In this document: piece after piece, positions 18,683 to 26,580 of the stretch
Numbering within the stretch: position 1 is the stretch's first letter
How the letters are laid out: each line of letters starts with the position of its first letter
Made by a program: the position numbers and the translations under genes
Notes under the pieces: generated by a model
The model's database searches: none
What the model was told of the DNA's origin: nothing
The model's input: the letters and a program-made list of their open reading frames with translations, nothing else
Source of the DNA: Arcticibacter tournemirensis
Lineage (GTDB): Bacteria > Bacteroidota > Bacteroidia > Sphingobacteriales > Sphingobacteriaceae
Length of the DNA: 64,000 bases
NCBI RefSeq assembly: GCF_006716645.1
Contig: NZ_VFPL01000001.1
Location: forward strand, 3,844,001 to 3,908,000
Direction: 5' to 3'

Positions 18683-19879
18683 TCAGCTTTCTGCAGGCAG
18701 GGAAAAACAGAAAGTAGCCCCTTTCCCGGGAATGCTTTCTGCCCATATTCTTCCGCCGTGTCCATGTATTATTTTAGAAGAGATATAAAGCCCCATTCCC
18801 AGTCCTGAATACTTTTGTATCACTTCGGCATCTCTGAAAAACTTCTCAAATATCTTTTCAAGGTTTCCGTCCGATATACCAATACCTTTATCAGATACCG
18901 CTATAATAGCATGGTTATCCTCATTACAATATGTTTTTAATTCGATAAGGCTTTCAGAGGACGAGTATTTTGCTGCATTACCTATAATATTCGAAAGCAC
19001 CTGTTCTATCCTAAGTTTGTCGAGCTTCAGATTTATCGGGCAGTTTAACTCCCATCTTATCTTGTGGTTTGGTATAGAAAGCTTTATTTGTGACAAAGTC
19101 TCATTCAAATAGGCGTCGAGATCTACAAGCTCCAGCCTATAGTCAAACTTACCAGCTTCAATCTTTGATACATCCAGAAGCTGCTGGATAAGAAAGGTAA
19201 GCTTCGATGACTGAGCTTCTATTTTACTCAGATATGCCTGGATGAGTGGAGGGCATTGCCCTTTGCTCGTTGAAAGGGCTAATTGAGCATACGCTTTAAT
19301 AATCGTGACCGGCGTTTTCAGCTCATGACTTGCAATAGAAATAAACTCGGTTTTCTGCTCATTAATAATCTTAGTTTGCCTTAACTCTTCATCTTTTTCC
19401 TCCGCAATCTGATTGAGGTGGCTGTTTTTCCGTTTTATTTCCTCGTAAGGCGTATATGGCTCCTCCTCATTAAAGAAATGAATGAGAACGCTAATTTTCG
19501 CATTGTTAATACCAGAGGAACGGGGAAGGCCAATCTTCAGTTCGATCGTCGTCCGCCCGTCTATCGTATGAATACCCAGATGGGGTAAAAGTTTCTGTGC
19601 GTACAAAAAGCCGTCATCGGAAGAATTATAGACGATATCTTCTCCAAAACTGATTTGGGCCGCTAAAGAATATCTGATCTCCTCCCTGACGAGGCCAATA
19701 GAAAGCACTCCTGTATCGGTTTTTTCGATGATACCCCTGCATATTTCAGAAACAGCGGTGGCAAATGTTGTCTGAGTTGAAATAGTAAGATTAAGCCGTT
19801 CTGCTACCCTTATTGCTTTCTTATAAGCAAGAATAAGGTCCATCTCATTCTCCAGGGTAACTTTAACAAGTTCTGTCAT
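18683..19879 (-). CDS. sensor histidine kinase with degenerate RsbT-like N-terminus
   Basis: Last gene of the stressosome operon. Kinase core: H-box ASHELKTPVTIIKAY, N-box LSNIIGNAAKYSS, G1 DKGIGIS, F-box FEKFF, G2 GLGMGLYIS. There is no transmembrane segment. The first ~60 residues (AYKKAIRVAERLNL...TAVSEICRGIIEK) look like the N-terminal helix and N-box region of RsbT/RsbW ATPases, but the rest of that ATPase is missing and Gly stands where Asn is expected. A variable sensor-like stretch and a coiled coil (IAEEKDEELRQTKIINEQ) precede the HisKA region. The ATG at 19879 is one base after the upstream stop; the frame is open to 19933. No response regulator is nearby. Confidence 0.88.
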   Translation of the reverse strand: MTELVKVTLENEMDLILAYKKAIRVAERLNLTISTQTTFATAVSEICRGIIEKTDTGVLSIGLVREEIRYSLAAQISFGEDIVYNSSDDGFLYAQKLLPHLGIHTIDGRTTIELKIGLPRSSGINNAKISVLIHFFNEEEPYTPYEEIKRKNSHLNQIAEEKDEELRQTKIINEQKTEFISIASHELKTPVTIIKAYAQLALSTSKGQCPPLIQAYLSKIEAQSSKLTFLIQQLLDVSKIEAGKFDYRLELVDLDAYLNETLSQIKLSIPNHKIRWELNCPINLKLDKLRIEQVLSNIIGNAAKYSSSESLIELKTYCNEDNHAIIAVSDKGIGISDGNLEKIFEKFFRDAEVIQKYSGLGMGLYISSKIIHGHGGRIWAESIPGKGATFCFSLPAES

Positions 19880-19880
19880 T

Positions 19881-20888
19881 TCATGAAGTGATTTTTGCGA
19901 CAACCACAGACATATCATCCGTCTTGCGCGCATAGTCTTTATAGAGAGCTGCGGCGAGAACAGAAAGATCGTATTTATTAATCGAAGGAAACTTCGGCTC
20001 CCATCTGGTTTTTAGACCGTCTGAGCAAAGAATCATTTGCTGAAAATCTTCAGAGCTAAATTCCTGTTCCTTCATCGAATTTGGAATATTGTGACCCATA
20101 ATACCATTGTATGACATGTAGTTGCGGTATCCAAGAGGATTAAGCAACTTCGTCGAAATATTACCTATACCGGCAATACTCCATCTTTTACTTTTAAAAT
20201 TAAATAAAGCCACTGTTCCTACTATTCCTCGTGTCTTTTTTATAGAGGTATGAATATACTGAATAATTTCGACTGGTGAATTAGCCGGGCAAGCCTTAAA
20301 TGCATTGACAGCCTCGTTTACAGCCCTGTTAGCCTCCGGCCCATGTCCTAAACCATCGGCAACAAGAAGTTTTAAACTTTCACCGCTGATCTTATAATAA
20401 CTCCCGTCGCCGCTTAAAGTTTCACCTGGTTTGGCAACAATCACTGACCGAATATCAACCGGGGGTCTCTTTGAATTCAACAAACTTTTCTTATAAACCC
20501 TGCTCAGAGCAATAGTGCCCCAGCCTTTCTGACTGTAAAGATCAAACTTATCTGATAAGCGTTTGATACTACCCAGTCCGTGCCCGAGTGTATTGGTAGA
20601 CGATATGCCGTCATTTATCATTCTAATGGGGTCGGACATTCCCGGACCGTTGTCGATACTGATAATTTCAACATACTCGTCGTCATCGCTGAAATTCCCA
20701 AAGAGAATCTCACCACCAGTTGCATGTTTAAAAAGATTAGAAGTCATTTCCGAAACGATGATATCTATTTCCCCAATCTTCTTCTCACTATACCCGGATT
20801 CCAGTACCCTTGCGTGTATTTCCTTTTTCAATATTGAGAAATAACTTCTGTCGTCGGCCCGAAAACTTACGTGTGTGGCATTAACCAT
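19881..20888 (-). CDS. RsbT/W-like ATPase fused to SpoIIE/RsbX-type phosphatase (335 aa)
   Basis: Two domains. Residues 1-130 form a GHKL anti-sigma-type ATPase: VSEMTSNLFKHA (N-box), DNGPGM (G1), GHGLGSIKRL (G2). Residues ~145-335 form a PP2C/SpoIIE phosphatase: VADGLGHGPEAN, a central GNIST strand, CSDGLKTRW, and TDDMSVVVAKI, with the metal-binding Asp residues in place. In Bacillus stressosomes RsbX is a separate phosphatase that resets RsbS/RsbR; here the same activity seems to be joined to a second kinase-like domain. The start overlaps the end of rsbT by 8 nt. Confidence 0.85.
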   Translation of the reverse strand: MVNATHVSFRADDRSYFSILKKEIHARVLESGYSEKKIGEIDIIVSEMTSNLFKHATGGEILFGNFSDDDEYVEIISIDNGPGMSDPIRMINDGISSTNTLGHGLGSIKRLSDKFDLYSQKGWGTIALSRVYKKSLLNSKRPPVDIRSVIVAKPGETLSGDGSYYKISGESLKLLVADGLGHGPEANRAVNEAVNAFKACPANSPVEIIQYIHTSIKKTRGIVGTVALFNFKSKRWSIAGIGNISTKLLNPLGYRNYMSYNGIMGHNIPNSMKEQEFSSEDFQQMILCSDGLKTRWEPKFPSINKYDLSVLAAALYKDYARKTDDMSVVVAKITS

Positions 20889-21294
20889 TAGCCCATTTAA
20901 TTATAGATACTGTAGTTCCCTTACCCGATTCACTCTTAATGTCAAATTCACTTACAAGCCGCCTGGCTCCAGGTAAACCAAGGCCCAGACTTTTCCCTGT
21001 CGAGAAACCATCCTTCATCGCCATTGATATATCTGCTATACCAGGGCCCTTATCTTTAAATACCAGCCTGATACCGGTGTCGCGTCCTTTGGAAACAATT
21101 TCTATCAGAACCTCTCCCCCGTTAGCATACTTTAACATATTTCTCACCAACTCACTCGCTGCAGTTATAAGCTTGGTTTGATTTACTAATCCCATCTTTA
21201 TCTTCACCGCCTTTTCTTTCACACGGTTACGAAAGGGAACGACGTCCTGATCTCTGACGATATACATGATATCTTTAGACAGCGGAATAATCAT
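20881..21294 (-). CDS. rsbT: stressosome switch kinase RsbT
   Basis: Ser/Thr kinase of the GHKL fold, expected to phosphorylate RsbS and RsbR and then leave the stressosome. The N-box TAASELVRNMLKYA keeps the Glu and Asn, G1 is DKGPGI, and G2 is KSLGLGLPGARRL. At 137 residues it has the usual RsbT length. ATGA overlap with the rsbS stop implies coupled translation, and an 8-nt overlap with the next gene follows. Confidence 0.88.
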   Translation of the reverse strand: MIIPLSKDIMYIVRDQDVVPFRNRVKEKAVKIKMGLVNQTKLITAASELVRNMLKYANGGEVLIEIVSKGRDTGIRLVFKDKGPGIADISMAMKDGFSTGKSLGLGLPGARRLVSEFDIKSESGKGTTVSIIKWANG

Positions 21295-21701
21295 TCTGAA
21301 TGGATTCTATCGTCATCTTCCTCTTCCCCTTCGTCATCTTCGTCCAATTGAATCATTGAATTCAATAAATTCATTCCTCTCTCGACATTTAAGGCGGTAT
21401 AAACACCTTTGAGCGGAAGGCCTAATTCAATGAGTGTAATCGCTACTGCGGGCTGCATACCCACAACCACGGTTTCTGCGTCCAGAATCTTCGACATGCT
21501 GGCTATATTTCCGATAATCCGACCCATAAAAGAATCGACAATAGCCACTGCCGAAATATCAATAAGTACTCCTCTCGCGCCGGTTTTATTAACCATTTGA
21601 ACAAGATCGGCTTCAAGACTGAGAGCGAGCCTGTCGTATAAATCAACCTGAATGGTAACCAGCAAAAATGGCCCCATCTTCAGAATAGGTATCTTTTCCA
21701 T
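21291..21701 (-). CDS. rsbS: stressosome STAS scaffold protein RsbS, with long acidic tail
   Basis: Single STAS domain that with RsbR builds the stressosome core. The phospho-acceptor region reads DISAVAIVDSFMGRII; Ser57 matches Ser59 of B. subtilis RsbS. The domain ends near residue 117, and a tail of about 19 mostly acidic residues (DEDDEGEEEDDD) follows, which standard RsbS proteins do not have. It lies 5 nt after rsbR and overlaps rsbT by 4 nt. Confidence 0.88.
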   Translation of the reverse strand: MEKIPILKMGPFLLVTIQVDLYDRLALSLEADLVQMVNKTGARGVLIDISAVAIVDSFMGRIIGNIASMSKILDAETVVVGMQPAVAITLIELGLPLKGVYTALNVERGMNLLNSMIQLDEDDEGEEEDDDRIHSE

Positions 21702-21706
21702 TAATC

Positions 21707-22558
21707 TTAACGGCTTACTTTTTCTTTAACAACTTTTCTTACCTCAAGGTTCAAATTAGTAAAGGCAAAACGCAAAGCGCTGGCAAGAGAAGCCTTAGTG
21801 ATAATATTAGAAAGATCAATACCAAGGTGAACAATTGTTTGTGCAATTTCCGGCCTTATACCACTGATGATACATTCAGCCCCCATAAGTCGCGTAGCGC
21901 TTACCGTTTTAATTAAATGTTGCGCTACGAGTGAATCGACAGCCGGCACTCCGGAAATATCAAGAATGGCAATGCTGCTGCCGGTTTCAACAATTTCCTG
22001 CAACAGATTTTCCATAACGATCTGGGTGCGGGCGCTGTCCAGCGTCCCGATAATAGGTAAGGCCAATATTCCGTCCCATACCCTGATTACAGGCGTAGAT
22101 ATTTCAGCAATTTCATCAGTTTGCCTCAGAATAACTTCTTCGCGTCCTTTTATGAAAGTTTCAAACATTACGATGCTGAAGCTATCCAGTAACTTGCTAA
22201 TCTTTAAGCTTTCTGAGTACAATTTTTGGGTGTCGTTCTGATAAATATCCTGTAACACAGAAAGCAGTGCATCTTTAAGTCCCAAGACAAACAGACCTGT
22301 TTCACGGGGACTAAAGCCCTGTCGTGCCCTTGTTATCGTTATCCCGGCAAGTATTTCCAGGACCGGATCAAAGTCAGATGAGTAAACATTGTTTAGGTTA
22401 TCCTCATTAAGAGTTGAAACTAAAATATCTACCAGCTCTTCCGAAGAACCTCTCAGTTCCTCGTTACTGATAAGATCTTCTCGCAGTCCTTCATCTGCAA
22501 GCTGGCTGTTTACCCAAAGTTCCAGGATCTGTGTTTTCTTTTTCTCAAAAATATTCAT
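21707..22558 (-). CDS. rsbR: stressosome sensor protein RsbR (RsbRD-type N-terminus + STAS)
   Basis: The N-terminal ~150 residues are all-helical and look like the RsbRD N-terminal sensor domain rather than the globin form of B. subtilis RsbR. The C-terminal STAS domain has ISTPVIRVWDGILALPIIGT, matching the Thr171 region of B. subtilis RsbR, and DISGVPAVDSLVAQH, matching the Thr205 region with Ser as acceptor. First gene of the operon; the signal it senses is unknown. No perfect TAnnTTTG promoter box was found upstream. Confidence 0.87.
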   Translation of the reverse strand: MNIFEKKKTQILELWVNSQLADEGLREDLISNEELRGSSEELVDILVSTLNEDNLNNVYSSDFDPVLEILAGITITRARQGFSPRETGLFVLGLKDALLSVLQDIYQNDTQKLYSESLKISKLLDSFSIVMFETFIKGREEVILRQTDEIAEISTPVIRVWDGILALPIIGTLDSARTQIVMENLLQEIVETGSSIAILDISGVPAVDSLVAQHLIKTVSATRLMGAECIISGIRPEIAQTIVHLGIDLSNIITKASLASALRFAFTNLNLEVRKVVKEKVSR

Positions 22559-22905
22559 AGTTCTTTTTGTGTTTATTTAATTCCAGTATAAGATCAAACT
22601 ATCCTCTATATACCAACCTAATCCTCATTTCTACATCAAAACGCTTATAGCTGTTAGCCGTCATTTAACATCCTTTCATAGATGCTCATTCCTTTTCAAA
22701 ATACCCCGGTTTCAAGACGAACCTTATACGGTTTCTGTAAGCCGAACAAGATAACTGCATTTTTGTGATTTGTGAAATAAAACCTGCACTTTATGGATAT
22801 TTTCACTGTACGTCACTTGATTATTCAGATATTCGTTACAAAGAGTTAATAATTTATATCTAGACAACTAATATTTATCTTCGCTGTTACTCTTGACGCA
22901 GATAT
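22559..22905. other. divergent spacer between rsbR and the FUSC gene
   Basis: AT-rich, no coding signal. It should hold both promoters. On the plus strand TATCTTCG, close to the -7 consensus, lies about 30 nt before the FUSC ATG. On the minus strand only imperfect boxes are seen, so rsbR may use a different sigma factor or a weak promoter. Confidence 0.35.
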
Positions 22906-25059
22906 ATGAACCAGACTCGCGAGATTAAAAACTTTATTTTCAGCCAGTATTTTTCAGATGGACTTCGTATTTCAGCAGGAGTTTTGCTTCCGCCTCTGCT
23001 TTTGTCGCAAATGGGATATTTAGAAAACGGCATCGCAGTTTCGATGGGCGCCATAGTAACAAGTATTCCCGACAATCCCGGAGCCGTGGTCCATAAAAGG
23101 AACGGCATGCTTTTCTGCATTCTTTTTATGGTAATTACCTCACTGCTCACCGGGTTTATTAACGATTATCCGGTATTGCTGGTTGCCGAAATATTCTCCC
23201 TGTGCTTTTTCTTTTCCATGTTCAATATCTATGGTAATCGTGCTGCGGCCATTGGAACCGGAGTGCTGATTATCATGGTTGTCAACGTTGACCGCCAATT
23301 TAATACACAGTCATTGCTTGAATATACCGGTTTTCTGCTGGCGGGCGGTATCTGGTATATGGCCTTAAGCCTGGCTGTTTCGCAGTTCAGGCCATATCGC
23401 ATCGCACAACACTCCCTGGGAGAATGCATAGATAAGATTGCTGAATATCTGAGGCTGAAAGCGAGTTTCTATGATACGAATGCTGATTTTAATGATACTT
23501 ATAAAAAGCTGGTGGATCAGCAGATCATGGTACATCAGCAACAGGACAACGTCAGGGAGATCCTTTTCAAAAACAGGATGTTCACTAAAGATCCCACAGA
23601 TACTGGCCGTCTTTTGATCCTTGTATTCCTTGACGTTATCGACCTTTTTGAACAAACAATGGCTACGCACTATGATTACAAAACAATCCGTACATCATAT
23701 GGTAACAGCGGCGTGCTCCAGGAATTCAACAAAATCCTTTTAAATATCGCCCGAGAACTCGAAGACCTTGGATACGATATCAATGCAAATGAAAGGCCTC
23801 GTCTCTCGCAGGATTTTCTGCCGCAGCTGGAGCAGCTAAAAACCAGTATCGATAACGTGGAAAATAACTTCGTACTAAAAAAGATACTGATTAACGTTCG
23901 AAATATCGTCAACAGAATAAATACCATTTATAGCTATTTTAATCATAAGAAGCTCGAAACGGTTAGTATAAATGACGAAAAAGACCTTGGACGGTTTGTC
24001 TCGAGCCAAAACCTCGACCCGAAGCTGTTTATTGAAAATATAAGTTTTAAGTCGGCTATTTTTCGTCATGCACTAAGAGTTGCAATTGTTTCAGTTATTG
24101 GTTACCTGGTTTCAAAGCTTCTGCCCCTCGGACATCACAGTTACTGGATATTACTTACTATCCTTGTACTGCTGAAACCGGGATTTAGCTTAACCAAGGA
24201 GCGGAATTATCAAAGGTTGATCGGGACTCTGATAGGAGGAATTACAGGGGCCTTGATTATTTATTTTATTCCCGATCAAACGATAAGGTTCATTCTCCTT
24301 TTGATATTTATGCTTGGAGCCTACAGCTTTCAACGTCTTAACTATGTGGTAAGCGTGCTCTTTATGACTCCTTATATTCTTTTAATGTTTAGTTTTATTG
24401 GCCTGGGGGATTTAAGCCTTGTAAAAGAACGAATCCTCGACACCTTCATCGGATCGTTCATAGCTTTCCTGGCCAGCTATTTCCTCTTCCCTTCATGGGA
24501 ATATCCGCAGCTAAAGAACTTCATGAGGAAGTTGCTTATTGCAAATTATCACTATCTTCTGAAAGTCGCCGACGGTTTAAGAGGTAGAGATCTCGACCTG
24601 ACAGAGTATAAACTCGTACGTAAAGAGCTGTATGTTAGTTCGGCCAACATGGCCTCTGCGTTTCAACGCATGCTTTCAGAGCCCAAAAACAAACAAAAAA
24701 ACGTTAGGGAGGCCAGTAAGTTTATTGTCTTGAACCATAAGCTTTCTTCCTACATAGCAACGCTGATGTCCAGCATACGGTACAATGAAAGCCGTCAGAT
24801 CAACAAAGCACATATTAAGTTGATCAGAAAAGCCCTATACCAGCTAGCTGAAGCGATCTCATTGCTAAAGGATGACAAGAATGACGACTTTCAGCCATCC
24901 GAACTGCATATTCCTGAAAATGGCATCATTATTTCAAACGAAGACACCGACAGCAAACTGATTGCAGAACAACTGGAATTTGTTAACAAGACCGCAAGCG
25001 ACCTGGTAAAGACAACCGTGCGGGTTACGGGGGACGAGTTGAGGGTTGAGAGGAGTTGA
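22906..25059 (+). CDS. FUSC/YccS-family inner membrane protein (717 aa)
   Basis: Two hydrophobic blocks of about six membrane segments each (residues ~20-160 and ~385-530) are each followed by a long helical cytoplasmic part, the layout of YccS/YhfK and fusaric-acid-resistance-type transporters. The family is thought to export aromatic or organic acids, but the substrate here is unknown. The last codons (ELRVERS) fall inside a 7-nt periodic repeat, so the normal C-terminus may have been extended or replaced by repeat sequence. Confidence 0.85.
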   Translation: MNQTREIKNFIFSQYFSDGLRISAGVLLPPLLLSQMGYLENGIAVSMGAIVTSIPDNPGAVVHKRNGMLFCILFMVITSLLTGFINDYPVLLVAEIFSLCFFFSMFNIYGNRAAAIGTGVLIIMVVNVDRQFNTQSLLEYTGFLLAGGIWYMALSLAVSQFRPYRIAQHSLGECIDKIAEYLRLKASFYDTNADFNDTYKKLVDQQIMVHQQQDNVREILFKNRMFTKDPTDTGRLLILVFLDVIDLFEQTMATHYDYKTIRTSYGNSGVLQEFNKILLNIARELEDLGYDINANERPRLSQDFLPQLEQLKTSIDNVENNFVLKKILINVRNIVNRINTIYSYFNHKKLETVSINDEKDLGRFVSSQNLDPKLFIENISFKSAIFRHALRVAIVSVIGYLVSKLLPLGHHSYWILLTILVLLKPGFSLTKERNYQRLIGTLIGGITGALIIYFIPDQTIRFILLLIFMLGAYSFQRLNYVVSVLFMTPYILLMFSFIGLGDLSLVKERILDTFIGSFIAFLASYFLFPSWEYPQLKNFMRKLLIANYHYLLKVADGLRGRDLDLTEYKLVRKELYVSSANMASAFQRMLSEPKNKQKNVREASKFIVLNHKLSSYIATLMSSIRYNESRQINKAHIKLIRKALYQLAEAISLLKDDKNDDFQPSELHIPENGIIISNEDTDSKLIAEQLEFVNKTASDLVKTTVRVTGDELRVERS

Positions 25060-25250
25060 GAGTTCAAAGTTGAAGGTAAAAAGAGCTGAAAGGTGAAAGC
25101 GGAAAGCTCAAAGGTTTGAAAGTTGAGGGTTGAAGGAGCGGAAAGCCGTTGAGGGAGCGGAAAGCCGAAAGCAGAAAGGTTTATTGGTCTAAGGCTTAAG
25201 TCGATCTGATTAACTGTCAATTGTCCCCTGTCCATTTTCAATTGCTTACA
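25033..25250. repeat. degenerate heptanucleotide-period repeat region
   Basis: From 25033 to about 25182 the purine-rich strand can be cut into 7-mers such as GAGTTGA, GGGTTGA, AGTTGAA, AAGCGGA, GGTGAAA. From 25215 a second run reads TGTCAAT TGTCCCC TGTCCAT TTTCAAT. The first run overlaps the stop of the FUSC gene; the second ends just before the stop of the convergent antiporter gene. Confidence 0.75.
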
Positions 25251-25256
25251 GCTTTC

Positions 25257-26492
25257 TCAATCGTTGTCTTCATGTTCACTTTCAACCATTCTCATGCCGA
25301 AAGCCGCCGTTGCCCCATGCACAATGACGGAGATCAGTACCACAAAGCACAAAGTGGCCCATAGTTCATCTGCATATTTGAAATCGGCCTTACTTAAGCC
25401 AAAAGCAAGATAAAAGAAAGAGCCGATACCTCTTATCCCAAAAAAACTGATAGCCGTTTTTTCCTTCATACTGAGGTTAACCGGTAGCAGAGTTAGCATC
25501 CCTCCTATGGGGCGTATGAGTAAAAGAAAGGCTATACCAAATAACGCCAGGGGCCATGTTAAAGCATCAAGCACTCCCGTTGCAAGGCTGCCGCCGAAAA
25601 GCAAAAGTATAATGCCGAGAAGTATCCGCTCAATCTGGTCGGTGAAAGAATGCAGACGCGTATGGTACTTATCATGCATCTCGTAATTCCTTAAGGTAAT
25701 GGCAGCAACAAATACAGCGATAAAGCCATAGCCATGAACAAGCTCCGTTACACCATAGACAACGAGTGTGACAGATAAGGCCACAAAGCCGTCCCTGATT
25801 TCCACAAGCGATTTCTTTTTTGGGAGATAAAAGACGAGCCATGCTGTAAGCCTTGCTATAAGAAAACCGCATGCAATCCCCGCTGCGATTCTATAGAGCA
25901 GGTCCTTGTATAACCATTCAGAAAGATCGGGAGTCTCGCCCGACTGGATCATAAAAACCACAATTGCCAGCCAGGTAAACGGAAAAGCCGTGCCATCGTT
26001 CATGCCTGCTTCTGCTGTAAGGGCGAAGCGAACTTCACTTTTCTCCCTTTCATGTGGCGGACCTACCTGCACATCAGAGGCGAGTACCGGGTCAGTGGGC
26101 GCCAGAACAGCACCCAAAAGGATAGCAGAAGGCAGGTCAAAACCCAAAAAATAATAGGCTATTGCGGCAACTCCTCCAATACAGAGAACCATTGTGATGC
26201 TCACCAGCAGAAAGGGTATCCGCCAGCTTCTGAAAGAAAAAGGACGGTCAATCTTTAAGCCAGTCCCCATTAGGGATATAATAACCATTATTTCGGTTAA
26301 ATGCAGGGTATACGATTCTTTACGCAGAGGATCAGGTGTCGGAAAAAAATCAAATGTCCTGTATAACAAGAAACCAATGAGAACGTAGAATATAGAATAA
26401 GAGATGCGTGTTTTTTTTGCTAAAGCCGGCATCCAGGCCATACCGAACGCAGCCAGACCAACTATCAGTAATTCTATAATATAAACATTCAT
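25257..26492 (-). CDS. CPA1-family cation:proton antiporter (411 aa)
   Basis: Na+/H+ (or K+/H+) exchanger with about 12 hydrophobic segments. The family signatures are present: APTDPVLASDVQVGPP in the unwound helix and EAGMNDGTAFP with the Asn-Asp pair that binds the ion. The C-terminal membrane half has FFGIRGIGSFFY. No large cytoplasmic regulatory domain follows, so this is the short bacterial NhaP-like form. It is 88 nt downstream of mgtE on the same strand and could be co-transcribed with it. Confidence 0.9.
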   Translation of the reverse strand: MNVYIIELLIVGLAAFGMAWMPALAKKTRISYSIFYVLIGFLLYRTFDFFPTPDPLRKESYTLHLTEIMVIISLMGTGLKIDRPFSFRSWRIPFLLVSITMVLCIGGVAAIAYYFLGFDLPSAILLGAVLAPTDPVLASDVQVGPPHEREKSEVRFALTAEAGMNDGTAFPFTWLAIVVFMIQSGETPDLSEWLYKDLLYRIAAGIACGFLIARLTAWLVFYLPKKKSLVEIRDGFVALSVTLVVYGVTELVHGYGFIAVFVAAITLRNYEMHDKYHTRLHSFTDQIERILLGIILLLFGGSLATGVLDALTWPLALFGIAFLLLIRPIGGMLTLLPVNLSMKEKTAISFFGIRGIGSFFYLAFGLSKADFKYADELWATLCFVVLISVIVHGATAAFGMRMVESEHEDND

Positions 26493-26580
26493 TGATACTT
26501 CTTACAAAGAACCCGTCTGATTGTTCTCCGATAGGGCAAAAGCTTTAATACAGCGCTTTAAAAGAAGATGAAGGCAGGTA

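Noticed and set aside
18683-19933. Histidine kinase starting at 19933
   Set aside because: That start would overlap the upstream gene by 53 nt; the ATG at 19879 sits 1 nt after the upstream stop.
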